From Apodospora peruviana (Eukaryota; Ascomycota; Sordariomycetes; Sordariales; Lasiosphaeriaceae), in contig JAUEDM010000005.1 in the NCBI GenBank assembly GCA_033439685.1, positions 4,216,001 through 4,280,000 on the forward strand: a DNA stretch of 64,000 nucleotides. Direction: 5' to 3'. Of the stretch, positions 10,900 to 21,581 are shown in pieces. The notes beneath the pieces are model-generated. The model had not been told where the DNA came from. It saw nothing but the letters and a program-made list of their open reading frames with translations, and did no database searches. The position numbers and the translations under genes were made by a program. Numbering within the stretch: position 1 is the first letter of the stretch; every line of letters starts with the position of its first letter.

Positions 10900-11709
10900 C
10901 CGAGGACGCCGATATTGACATCGTCGCGGTCCACGGTCCGGATGGCCACCGAAAGAACTCATGGACTGCACCAAATGGAGTCTTTTGATTGCGGGATCTT
11001 CTTCCGGTTCAACTGCCCAAAGCCCGCGTGTACTCGTTCGGCCATGATTCCAGGAGGCGAGGAGCATCGACCCAGTTAACACAGAACATCTCGGACCACG
11101 GTACATGGCTGTACCTCTGCTGTGCAGGTTTTGGTTGTGCCAAAGATATCAGCTGCCATCCCTGGTGCCAGAGACGCGGAAGATATCAGCATGCCCGCTG
11201 ATCACATCACCATGGCAAAGTATACTGGGCTACAAGATCCCAACTTCCATAGAGTTATGGAACGTCTGAGGGTTCTTACTCGTTATGTTGAGCATCGTGT
11301 CCGGAAGAACTGGGGAATTTGGCAGAAGCACAGAGATATGGATATTCACCATCAGTTAGACGACTGGGGAGCCGAAGCCCACCATGCTACAGACCGTGCT
11401 GAAGGTCAGCCTCCTTTGCCTCATAGTCTTGGCCCAGCCGAGCTTCATGTCGGGCTTGTCATCAAACAGGTCCGTAATCGTCTGTTTGTCGGACGAAAGA
11501 GTGTTCTATCCTATCTCGACCGTGTCCTGGGGTTCGATCCCCTGGAAAACGATCTTGTACGTGTTTGTTGTGCTGCATGGCACGGGTGGGGTCGGGAAAA
11601 CGCAGATTGCACTCCAGTATGCACATCAATCAAAAGTAAAATCGTCGATTGTGGCCCTGTTTCGGATATTATCGACCACTCAAGAACTTCCCTTCGAACC
11701 AAACTTTGA
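10900..11709 (+). pseudogene. NLR-like relic: lipase (DUF676/SERAC1-type) plus NB-ARC
   Basis: Remnant of a fungal STAND protein. On the plus strand the N-terminal hydrolase begins with IVAVHGPDGHRKNSW then TAPNGVF. An in-frame TGA follows where the family has Trp, then LRDLLPVQLPKARVYSFGHDS near 11000. The body of the hydrolase, including the nucleophile GHSLGG-type motif, is missing. The end of that domain reappears as MPADHITMAKYTG near 11200. Downstream the NB-ARC entry reads FVGRKSVLSYLDRVLGFDP near 11480. The frame then slips by one base to give the P-loop LHGTGGVGKTQIALQYAHQSK near 11575-11640. No sensor or repeat domain follows. Lesions are one stop, one frameshift, one internal deletion and a lost C-terminus. 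The assignment rests on motif order, which is characteristic of fungal NLR-like genes. Confidence 0.75.
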
Positions 11710-11710
11710 C

Positions 11711-12690
11711 ACATATTTCGACTTCTACGTCCAACAATGCCAGATATTCCAAGCCCACCGCGGCAGTTTTGTGACGATCAGAACCTACCAAGAGATCGTC
11801 GACCTCTTCCTTGACTTCCATCGCGGTCTCGATCGCCAAGCAGTCAAGGCTTCGCTACAAAAGCGCCTACAATATGGGACAAACCTAACACCAAGTATTT
11901 CTGAAACAGTTCTCAACTCAACCATCGACCTCGCCGTCCGCCTCTTTCTCATGATGCGAGTCGGGGACGTACCACACAGCATCGCCAGCTCAAAAAGTCT
12001 TCAATGGACACAGGGAACAATCACCCAGTTCGTTCGGCAAAGATTCGATGTCCAGCCTTGACTAAGCTGCAACGGCGTCAAGCTGCCGCGGCTATTCAAC
12101 GCCCGCAACCTGCAGCGAATAGGCGGTCTAAAACTCGCCTGGGCTACTAATCTAGAAGACCATCTCCGCGTGGTGGACGACGACGGAAAAGTCAAGATTT
12201 TCTGCCACCCATCCTATCTCATGTTACATCGCCACAGCAGGATATTTCCCGATGATTTTGTGGAAGAGACGTTGCGTACTCTCAAGCTTCTGTTTCCGGC
12301 GAATGACAAGAGTCTCAAGGCATGGATTATATCTCTGGGTCCGGAGGTTGATAGGAGCTTAGCAACATGCGGTACTTTACGGGCTGAACTCAGACATATT
12401 GAACGGTTCAGGTACTGGCTGGATAGGCTCGTCATCTTGAAGGAGGTGTTTGACGAGGCTGAGCCGAGCAGTCTATCGCAGTGGTGGTATGACCGGCGAA
12501 AGAAGGTGCAGTGGTATACCTGATGGCTTGCGGTTCTAGTTTTGGTTCTGGGATCATCGTTTGGGACTGTTCAGAGCGTGGAGGGGGCGCTGCAGGTTGT
12601 ACAAGGCGTTCAATCCGGGGCCTTAGGTCATGTCGGGCACAGTCTCCGGTTTACGGTTCTCTTGTCCGAGTTAGTCTGATTCTCGCATTC
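11711..12690 (+). pseudogene. Relic of a widespread fungal membrane-tail protein family, unknown function
   Basis: One frame, continuous except for two TGA stops (12059-12061 and 12521-12523), reads in order: TYQEIVDLFLDFHRG, QGTITQFVRQRFDVQP, stop, NGVKLPRLFNARNLQRIGGL, LKLAWATNLEDHLRVVDDDG, IFCHPSYL, ETLRTLKLLFP, LDRLVILKEVFDEAEPSS, QWWYDRRKKVQWYT, stop, then a hydrophobic tail WLAVLVLVLGSSFGTVQSVE. I know this arrangement as a common uncharacterised family of Pezizomycotina, in which QWWYDRRK..VQWYT/F is followed by a membrane segment; I know of no biochemical role. Both stops are TGA and the frame is otherwise kept, so this relic is young. It abuts the NLR relic in the same frame as its P-loop, which makes the two look fused, but I take them as separate genes. 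Confidence 0.7.
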
Positions 12691-14168
12691 ACATCCCTGT
12701 GGATTGATGTCAATATGACGGGGGCAGGCGTCATGTTTTCCAAGGCCCATGATATAATATCTCGGTCTGCACGTGTAAGGTATGAAAAGGGCATTATAAC
12801 ATCCAACGTAAGCCAAACATCGCAAAAAGACATCGTCGCACTTGACCCTGGTTTCGGTTACACATAGGAACCCTCATATCGTTCGGAGCCCTATTACATC
12901 CCCAAAGTCTGAGTTTTACTCAATAACGATGGCGATTTATGATATCGGAGAGACAATCGTGTACCGAGGCAGGTGATTTCTTCCTTCTCCACCCCTTCAT
13001 TTGCCCTTCACTGGGTTTTGATGACAATAGTGATACATGTAGGCGTCGATGGAGATGAGGCAGTTGGAATCGTCAAGTCCATCATCGACCCGCTGTCCGA
13101 CACGGCCAGCACCCTGTATGAGGTGCGTCTACTTATCATATTGAGATGCAGCTTGATGGATAATAACGCGCCTGCAGATTGAGGACGTCGATACCGGCGA
13201 CATGAAGACCATCTACGAGACCAGAATCTTGGGAAGCATGGATTTTGATACCTGACAAAGACGGTGACCAGTGGTGTCGCTGAGCGTTCCAGGCTTCAGC
13301 TTATGCGCAGACGACGATGAACAACAGTTGCGGTTCTAGAGACGGAGCATTCTGGATGATGTCATTCGCAAAATTAGAGTAGAGTCCGAGTCGGCAATGC
13401 CGGCCGGCCCATTGCACATTAGAATAAAGATTCTTTTACATTATAACACCATGGGCTCACCATCAAGTGCGAGTGGCTTCCTACTCCGTAGTGTAACGCA
13501 TGACATTCGTGAGGTCTAAACCTCCTCTCATTAACACCAAGTGTGGCTGAGTCTCAAGTCCGAGGGGTGTTCAACGGCAAAGACCCAAGCAAGTTGCGGC
13601 GTAGGTACGGGCTTCTACTTGATGGCATGGCATATCTCGCTACGCGTACTGAACAAATCCCCACAACCATGATCATAGGGAATCTACAGGGTTGATCATT
13701 CTAGAAGCTTTCCTTTCCGGGGTTAAACGGTTTCCGTTCCTGGCCAATGGTGGCACATGAGAATCCCTCTACCAGATATACACGTAAATAATAGGCCCGA
13801 CTTTGGCTGGTCAAGGGCAGGTCTGATTGTAGGGCTGCATAACGGCTTGGCCTCTAAATTATGTAATACTAAATGGGAACAGGGGAACCCATCACCGCCA
13901 CCGCAATGATGGGACTTGAACAATGCTGCGCCGAAGCTTAGACTAGTCCAAGATCCTTTCCGCGGTCTCATGCCATGCTTGATTACGCACATGCCGGCCA
14001 TGTGGCTCGTAACCTACTCCGAAGACATCTGGGGAGAGGAAATTGAGACATATAAATAAGAGTCGATGAGAACCATCAACATCAATTTATCTCATCATCA
14101 CCATCTCAGTACTTCAGCTTTTCACAACACTCTCTTGTACAATATTACCAAGATAACCAACTATCAAA
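12691..14168. other. Intergenic, no gene seen
   Basis: About 1.5 kb with only short unconvincing open frames. A purine/pyrimidine-mixed leader just before 14169 contains CATCATCACCATC-type repeats and is probably the 5' UTR of the next gene; a TATAAATAA box-like sequence lies at about 14051-14059. Confidence 0.45.
14051..14059 (+). promoter_or_regulatory. TATA-like box upstream of GH114 gene
   Basis: TATAAATAA about 110 bp before the ATG at 14169 is the only close match to a TATA element near this start. Position fits a core promoter with a short 5' UTR; no experimental support. Confidence 0.35.
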
Positions 14169-15344
14169 ATGAAGTCTGCCACTCTTTTCAGCATTCCCGT
14201 CGTCCTGCACGGCATTGGGGTAGTGGCCCAGGTCACCAAGCCAGCCAACTTCGTGCCCGAGGTGAAGTGGCAGATCGACATCCTGAACACGCTCGACACA
14301 ACCAAGACACTCACTCCCACCGACGCGCTGGTCTGGGACCTCGATCTCTTCCATCTGGCACGCCATCCAGAGATTATCGACTTCCTCCGGGTAAGCTCAC
14401 TCCCAGACCTTCACCAACCACAACTTCTAACATCATTGTTAGGGCAAAATCCCCAACGTAAACATCATATGCTACTTCAACGCCGGTCTAGCCCAGCCAA
14501 GCGACTGTGACTGGGACAGCACCTGGCAGAAGCCCGAGTTTAAAGGCCTTCTCGGCAAGCCGTACGACCCGGAGCAATTCACCGAGGAGCTCTGGGTCAA
14601 CATCAAGAACCAGACCGGCATCGACCTGATCAAGCGCCGGGTTAGACTGGCAGCCGACCTGGGCTGCGACGGCGTCGACCCGGACAACATCGATGGTTAC
14701 ACCAACGACATGAACGGTGAAAACGGCGTATGTCTCCCCACTCACTGACTCCCACCCCATCTACCCGCCGATTCTAACTTCTTGCTGTACAGACCGGCTG
14801 GAAGACCACACCACAAGATTACGTCAACTTCGTAACCCAACTAGCGACACAAGCCCACACCTTAAAAACCAAGCGCGGATTCTCTCTTCTAATCGGCCAG
14901 AAAAACGCACCAGAAATCGCCCGAAACTTGACCTCGGTGCTCGACTTCGCCGTCCTAGAAGACTGCAAGAACCTGCGCAACGAAGCCTCGCGCGCTTTCT
15001 GCGCCGATTTCCAGGGCTACATCACCGCCAACAAGCCCGTGTTTAGCATCGAGTATCCCACCAGTCTGCGGAAGCAGGGCGCGGCGCAGCAATGCAATAC
15101 TTCTGGCGCAAACACTGCTCAATACACCAACTCGTGTGCGGTCGATTCCGCCCCGACCGGTGGGAAGTATAGCAACTATAAATTCAGCGAGATCCTCAAG
15201 ATCAGGGATGGGCCGAACGATGACCCCGCTGCTGAGCTGAACGGGTGCACGCAGTACTGTGGTGCTGGGCAGGGCAAGGGGGTTGTTGTTACTGCTGTTA
15301 ATGAGGATTTGGATGGGGATGTTTGTAAGAGTGTTCCGAAATAA
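14169..15344 (+). CDS. Secreted GH114 endo-alpha-1,4-polygalactosaminidase-like protein
   Basis: Predicted to cleave alpha-1,4-galactosamine polymers such as deacetylated galactosaminogalactan outside the cell. Three exons: 14169-14390, 14443-14727 and 14793-15344. Both introns (52 and 65 nt, GTAAG..TAG and GTATG..CAG) keep frame, giving 352 residues. Visible features are a signal peptide of about 20 residues (VVLHGIGVVAQ end), the entry WQIDILN..LDTT then VWDLDLF, the strand INIICYFNAG-like segment (here VNIICYFNAG), the acidic loop LGCDGVDPDNIDGYTND, and FAVLEDC near the C-terminal third. This order is that of the GH114 (DUF297) TIM barrel, and length is normal for the fungal family. In Aspergillus fumigatus the GH114 enzyme Ega3 belongs to the galactosaminogalactan cluster; none of the other cluster genes is in this window, so this copy stands alone. 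Confidence 0.85.
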
Positions 15345-15684
15345 GGGTGTAAAATAATGGGAGATGGTAGATGAAATGTAAAGAGACTGCATTGGATACA
15401 ACGGGGGGGGTTTTTTTGGGACATGGTTAGAATACATCTTTCAAAAGACAGGGGTTTCGATATAGCATGGAAAGGAAGAAGAACAAACATTATATTTGTA
15501 AGAATTGCTGTGTACTTTGTGCAACCAACTTTGGGATGAGAATATAATCCACCGGTAGTAGGGCCAATTCTCAGGAAGAAAGGAACAACTGAAGGGTAAA
15601 AGGGACCTCGAAAAAGAATATTTATGAAAACAACAAATAAAAAATGGAAAACATAAAGGGGCTTCGCCACAACACCAAAAGGAA
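15345..15684. other. 3' flank of GH114 gene, no gene
   Basis: AT-rich sequence with a G8-T7 run near 15405-15418. No coding frame is convincing. It contains the GH114 3' UTR and the 3' flank of the tRNA-Pro gene. Confidence 0.4.
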
Positions 15685-15775
15685 GGGGCCACCCGGGGAT
15701 TGAACCCGGGACCTCTCGCAAGAATGCTCAGGTTGAAAACCCTAAGCGAGAATCATACCACTAGACCAGCGGCCC
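15685..15775 (-). tRNA. tRNA-Pro (AGG) with 19-nt intron
   Basis: On the minus strand the acceptor GGGCCGC pairs with GTGGCCC (one G-T pair), with C as discriminator base. The D-arm TGGTCTAGTGGTATGA and the T-arm with GGTTCAATCCC are standard. The anticodon loop is TTAGGGT, anticodon AGG, split after position 37 by an intron at 15721-15739. The spliced length is 72 nt. The intron contains CCT, able to pair with the AGG anticodon, as expected for the A-I interaction recognised by the splicing endonuclease. Confidence 0.93.
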
Positions 15776-15779
15776 GAAT

Positions 15780-16864
15780 TATTTATTGAAGATTGTGCGG
15801 CGAAGAGGAGTTTATGGAGTTCTGTGGATGTTGTGACTCAGATCCACAGCCTAACTTGTATAGTTGAGGAGTCACACTTGGCCAAAAGCCGGACTCTGGC
15901 AGCCCCATCCCGGCTGTAGGCCAACCCCGAAGGCCCAAGACCAGCCAGTTAACATAGCAGGGACTTAAAGCTCATGTCGCCTTTGAACTTAAGTTTATAA
16001 AGGGGATAGATGGAAGACCGGTGGATTGGAATAGGGCCTAGATGTGACGGTCGGTGCGATTGAGCCTTGATTGAATTGATTGCGACCGTCAACGGTATAT
16101 AACCCATTAGAATTCCGAAGGTTAGCACCTTTGGTATTCTGGCATCCTTTTGCGATTGAGGGGGGTTTGGTGTAATGGTTTGGGCCATTGCACTGGCTCG
16201 TCACACTCTTGTGGTCCTTGTGTTGTCAAGGACAGACACCCATATCCAGGTTGTTACAATTTCAACAATACACACTAAAATACCTCTAAAAGTGCAACTC
16301 TACTCGAATAACGGGGTTAAAAAGACACTTAACTTCAGAATCTGCTAATACCTTATAAACCCTTCTCTACGACGACGACTCCACCCCTTCTTAACAGCCA
16401 GTCAAAAGAGCTGCATCCTAACTTCAAAGTTAAAAGCCTGTGCGAAGCCGTACTTTTCAACTGCGAAGTGAATTAACCGGTTGGGAAGTAGAGAAGGTAC
16501 AAAAGCCGCAGCTCCACTAGTTGCATGTTCTTTTTGGCACCTAACTTTAAAACCCTAACTTTGAAAAGTTCGAAAAGATCAGACCCTTAAGGGGTCGAGA
16601 AGGCCACGCACGGCCAACAGAACTTGGGGAGTTCTCTCCCATTTCAAGCAGTGTACGTGTGAACTGTTGAAGTTCTGTTCAAATCCAGGTTCAGCCCGAA
16701 CCTTTTCATTTTTCTTCAGTTTTATGACATTTTTACCTCCTTATTATTTCTTCTTTATCTACCAGCGAGCGGCGATGATCCCCTTCTTCCACATTACTAA
16801 TACTACTACACGTACATCAATGCTGACTTCCCTACCTGACTAGTAAGCACGGCGAGGAAATATT
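15780..16864. other. AT-rich spacer, possible LTR-type remnant
   Basis: No gene is seen. Around 16250-16560 the base composition shifts to AT-rich with short repeated elements such as CCTAACTT and AACTTCAAAGTTAAAA. The sequence TGTTACAATTTCAACA near 16251 resembles the terminus of fungal LTR elements, but no matching second terminus or coding region was found. It lies about 480 bp from the tRNA-Pro gene. Confidence 0.25.
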
Positions 16865-18984
16865 CTACACCCTGAGCCCAGAATCCCACCTCTCCCACCC
16901 CTTTTTGAACAACACATCTCCCGCCGCCTGTACCCCCCACTGCGGTACCATCTGAAAGGCAGACCGCACCGTGTCAAACGCCATCAGCACCTCTTTCTCC
17001 TCAACACTAAGCTCTGACATATCATCATCGGCCTCGCATTGCGTCCACTCCCCTCCCAGCAAATCGTCCCCCTCAACAGCGGGTGCAGGCGGCACCTTGC
17101 CGTGCAAGACATAATCCTGCACTCTCTTAGCAGTACACCGCGATGAGGACGACAGCGTACAATGGCCCTGGGCTTTCTGCTCAACCAACCCAGCATCCTT
17201 AAACTTCAGCGCTGTTTTTACGGCCGCGTAAAGCGGAGTAACAGGGTCGTGGGTATTGCTGAGAAACAACATCGGAAAGTCCGTCTTGACTTGCCCCTCC
17301 GAATTTGAACTTGCTGCCGGAGGCGAGGAAGAGATATCCCACCCGTTGCACTGCAACAACAGCGTCGAGAGTATATCCGCAAAGTCCGAGAACTCGGCCA
17401 TCTTTTCGTATTCCTGACGAAACTCAGCTACAGTCAAGTTCACCGGCTTCGTTTTATCACCGCACATGATCGCCCGCTGCGCATCGTTGAGCACCACGCC
17501 CAATTGTCCCGGCAGCGCGCACGAGAGCTGGATATCCTGATACAGCATCCCAAACTTTTCGTAGTCCTGCTCATACAGGAAATTCAGAAACATCCCCAGC
17601 GCAGGGAACAGTTGCTTAGGCGAGTAGAGGATCCCAAAAACCAGCGACTTGAGCAGATGTGCGTCCAGAATGATGGGAAAGAAATAATCCGGCTGCGTGA
17701 ATGTTACTGGTTCGCCGTGTTCCAGCTTTTCCATGAGTGTGGTGTACCGGTCGCCGATTTTTTCGGAGGTGTCGCCGTCCCGGTAGAGGGCGCAGTTTTC
17801 GCCCTGTTCGAAACAAAAGGTGAAGAATGAGGCGAGGATCTTGTCCGTGTCGCGGAGCGACTCCGCCCAGACAGGCGCTTCGTACCACTCCGGATCGACG
17901 ACTCCGTCGAGAATCATCCGACCCACGCGGTCAGGGAACATGGACGCGAACTTTGCTCCGAGGTAAGTTCCGTAGGAAAAGCCCCAGTAGACTAGTTTTC
18001 CCTTTGTTGGGTTGACAACAGCCTCCTCATCATCTATGGACCGTTCCCACGAATCGATAATGGAAACCACATCCCTCGCCACATGAGCAGTCGACGCGTG
18101 AGCGAGAATACTTTCTCCGCCGAGCCGATCGTTCCTTTCCGCACAGAGGGAGTTGACTGCCCGCTGGCCGGCATTGAGGTATTTAAGGGATACAGAGCTG
18201 GAGTTGACACCTCCGTAGGCAACATTCATGTTCAGCCACTCGATGCGATGCAATAGACCCTTGGCGTGGTTCTCGGGGCAGGTGGCGCATTCTGGAGGTG
18301 TGGCCCAGCAGTCGGCGCGCGGCGTGGTGAAGCCGATTCCTCTCGGGTCGAAGCCGATGATGGGCTGGTCTTGCCCAAAAATGGTTTGGAGTACCGGGGC
18401 GATGATCAATGCGAACGCGGTGCCGGAGCCGCCTGGTCCGCCTGGGTTGATCAGCATTGGTGACTTGGTTGAGCTTTTGTTGGTGGCTGGTTGGAGGACG
18501 AGGGCGATGTGGACTTTGCGGCCATCATCTCTGCATGTGTGGCCAGGCGGATTGGTGTAGTCCATCGGGACTGTGAGGCGGGCGCAGAGGAAGGATGGGC
18601 CGAGTTCTGGGTAGCATGGGTGCCATTCTAGATCTTCGCTTGGTGGTATCTAGGTTGGGGTCTTCAGTTTGAGTTCAGGTTGGTGATGAAGGTCATGGAC
18701 GAACATACCTTGTTCCATGGGGCTTGGAGCTCATCGGTGGTAGGTAAATCTTGATAATCACCGGCATCCCAGCGTTGAGTCCTGCTTGAGTTGTGGTTGC
18801 TGAGGATGTAGACGCCGGCAATCACGGTGGCCGCGGCCAGAAGCCGGAGTTTCACCCAGGACCGGCGGCGAGCCTGAGCTGCCGGGACCACGGTGCGGTG
18901 TGGTGGTTCGGCTCCCATATTGGGCTTTGCTCTATCGATTCTTTGGTGATTGTGATGATGGGGTTGGATGATCCGGATATCCAT
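16865..18984 (-). CDS. Membrane-anchored alpha/beta hydrolase, tripeptidyl-aminopeptidase-like (S33/TAP)
   Basis: Predicted serine exopeptidase of the TAP-like family, extracytoplasmic. Two exons on the minus strand: 18984-18709 and 18649-16865. They are joined across a 59-nt intron with GTATG donor and CTAG acceptor, giving about 686 residues. A single hydrophobic segment LRLLAAATVIAGVYIL near residue 50 follows basic residues, so it is a type II anchor or signal. Exon 2 opens LEWHPCYPELGPSFLCARL and then VPMDYTNP. The oxyanion region is INPGGPGGSGT, the nucleophile elbow is WGFSYGTYLG, the acid is in SNTHDPVTPLYAA and the catalytic His in AQGHCTLS. The C-terminal TAP domain is complete. An ATG 66 nt downstream of 18984 (before GAEPPH) is an alternative start. 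All catalytic residues are present, so the gene looks functional. Substrate is not predictable from sequence. Confidence 0.88.
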
Positions 18985-20375
18985 AACCAGTCAGGACTTC
19001 GTTCTAATGGAAAGAAATCGTTGGAAATGGGAATGGAAATGGAAATGTGAAAGCTGGACTGATGGAACCTGGCACCCCGCATCGAGCTTCCATATAGCGT
19101 AGCATTGGAGCCTGGCTGCCTATAACCCGAAACACCTTCCGTCTTCTTAGGGGACTGTGCCGTCTCGCTGCGGCACCAGGTAGGCGGGGCGTGCGTAACC
19201 CGGTATGTTGCGCAAGGTCGGAGGCTGGGTCTATCCGACTTACCGAGGTCTCGAAGCTGGATATCATATAATCATGACGTTTCCTTATAGTTGTGTTTCT
19301 TAGCTAAGTCTCTTTTAGTGTAAGTAGGGGACTGTTGTCACTAGGTAGGTGCATTAAGAATCCCCAGAAGTAAATGATAGAATGCAGGCCAGTGATTGGC
19401 TCGTTGAGAATAAGGGTATGGCTTGGCATTTTGGAGCTATTCACAACTGGAAAGAGCACCCCTTCCATCCTGCCTTACTGACCACCAAGTCGGCCACAAA
19501 ATGGTTCGTCAATTCCAGTCGTCGTCGTCAAAACTCTTCCCTGTCCTCGTTCAAACAATGTCAACTTCAACATCCTCCATCGTCAACCATTGACCAGACG
19601 TTATTCCACCATCAACCTTCGAGCACGTGGACAATGTGGCCAATATTCTCTTTATTATAGTCTTTCCATAGTACATATCAGTAGGCCAGAAGTCCAATGG
19701 GGCAAGCTGAAGGGGCACGCGGGGAGATGGATGTGGACGTGGTCGCCATCACCCGTGGAGCAAGACCGGGCTTACAAGGAGAGTAAAAGGTAAACTTGTC
19801 GGGCAGCATAGCTGCAAGTGGCTACCAAAAGGTTTTATTAGTGGAGTCTACGGATTGAACAGCGTTCTAGTTACTGGACGCTCCGGACGCCTTTGGGCCC
19901 TCGGTTGAAGTAGACAAGGTTTCGTGGAGGCCAGGTCACGTACATATCGCCAATCAGCGGCCGATAGCAGGCATCCCAACCAAGCCTATTGTGGCTCAAT
20001 GCAGGTTCAAGGCCATGCCGTATATGACAGCCCAAGAACTTCACCGCCCAGTATGCGGGGTTCTCTAGCTGAAATCGTGTGATCAACCCATCAATTCCAG
20101 GGTCCCGTTTCCTTCCTCCTTGGGCAACACCGAGCCTCTTGACACCTCGGAGTCGCTTGTTTAGCAAATACATTCTTTGAGACTACTTCATGTCGTAGCG
20201 AGGCTGGACTACGCCGGGTAGCCCAGACGCCACATCGGTACAGGTTTCCGAGACCTGACAAACTACTCGCGTGGTCCGACTCCTATTATCTCAATCGGTT
20301 GATATTGATGGCTCAGGAGCATCAAGTCTGAGGCTTACTGTATCACTGTTTGATCTCGATTACGTCTAACCTCTC
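18985..20375. other. Intergenic, no gene seen
   Basis: About 1.4 kb with small unconvincing frames on both strands, including a minus-strand 100-codon frame at 19871-20173 without recognisable motifs. It includes the divergent promoter region of the TAP-like hydrolase. Confidence 0.45.
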
Positions 20376-20379
20376 CGGT

Positions 20380-21468
20380 AGGACGATATTGCACCACGAG
20401 ACGCCTCGTTTGTGTATCGCCCTCTGCCCGATGGCAAATGCATTCGATGCTTGACACTGGAGCCGGGAAAGGGGGCCGAACCACTACGGTGTTCCCTGGG
20501 CGTTACTCGTCTCTCTGATATGCCCTACATCGAAGCGGTTTTATACACCTGGGGCAAAAATGATCTGGTGTTCGCCATAGACCGCACCGCCGAACCTAGT
20601 GTGGGATTATCCGGTCTGGTCGGTATCACTGCCAATCTTCACGAGGTCTTACGACGGATTTGACTTTCGGACGCCAGAAGGACCGTATGGGTGGACTCGA
20701 TATGCATCAACCAGGAGAACCAGCCGGACAAGGGAAAGCAAGTCGCGCTCATGGGAGAGATCTACCGATCCGTCAACAGGCTCCTAATCTATCTCGGTGC
20801 CGACGGAGGCGATCATGGCGATAGTGTCAGGTCTCTCATATCGCATATCCACAGAGTTATGGACACGCAGCTGGCGCAGTTCGTGTCTTTTGAACAGCTG
20901 CCACACCTTTCTAGAGAGGAACCTCTTGCCACAGACGCCAGGTGGGATTCCTATCGGGCCTTGACGCAGTGCGGCTGGTTCCTCCGGAGTTTGGGTATTA
21001 GTCCAGGAAGCCGGGCTGGCGAGGGAGGCCATACTCATCTATGGCATGGCCGATATACCTTGGAGCCATTTGATCCGCGTGCCAAGGTGGCTCATCTTCA
21101 AGGCCACTTTCGTCTGGCTCAAAAATTACCTCTTCATGCCTGAGTTGGGTCGCCACGAGGTCTGGCGCCCGGCTGCGGGGGGCTCGTTGCAGGGATTCCT
21201 AAACACTGTGGTGGTATGGGGTCGCGGCCGAAGGTTCGTCATCACCAGAGGCGGATTCCACGGACTCGCGCCGATGCTGGCTCGGGTTGGCGACGTGTGT
21301 GCCATCATTCGCCGGTTGCGGGTACCGATCATCTTACGGAAAACCGAAGGGGAGAATCACTACTACCAGGTCATCGGAGAATGCGCTACTGTGGGTATGA
21401 TGCATGGAGAATTGATTCACAACCGGGGTCAGGATATGTCCGGGGAAACAGATATTATACTTTGTTAG
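20380..21468 (+). pseudogene. HET-domain pseudogene with internal deletion
   Basis: A third HET gene. Opening block: FVYRPLPDGKCIRCLTLEPG then YIEAVLYTWG. An in-frame TGA at 20661-20663 interrupts NLHEVLRRI and LSDARRTVWVDSICINQENQ; Arg (CGA) is the likely original codon. Next come KQVALMGEIYRSVNRLLIYLG, then WFLRSL. A one-base shift near 20995 then leads to VLVQEAGLAREAILIYG in another frame. The long middle of a normal HET protein, including the GLLGL motif region, is absent. The ending TRGGFHGLAPMLARVGDVCA, PIILRKTEG and YYQVIGECATVGMMHGELI is the common C-terminal block of fungal HET genes. The first codon is not defined; a TAG acceptor-like site just before GACGATATTGC near 20380 suggests a lost upstream exon. 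Confidence 0.8.
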
Positions 21469-21581
21469 ATTCATGGAAAGGAATTTGACGGAATTCCCTC
21501 TATTTCCTCATCTAACTAAGCATAAAACGGGATCGCTGGGGGGAAGGGCAACGGCGGAGGTGATGAATTGCCAGGATTCAT
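21469..21581. other. Short spacer
   Basis: No feature is seen between the HET relic and the kinase-like gene. Confidence 0.4.

Noticed and set aside
16150..16600. Solo LTR near the tRNA-Pro gene
   Set aside because: Only one terminus-like sequence was seen, with no paired end and no target-site duplication; kept as a low-confidence remark only.
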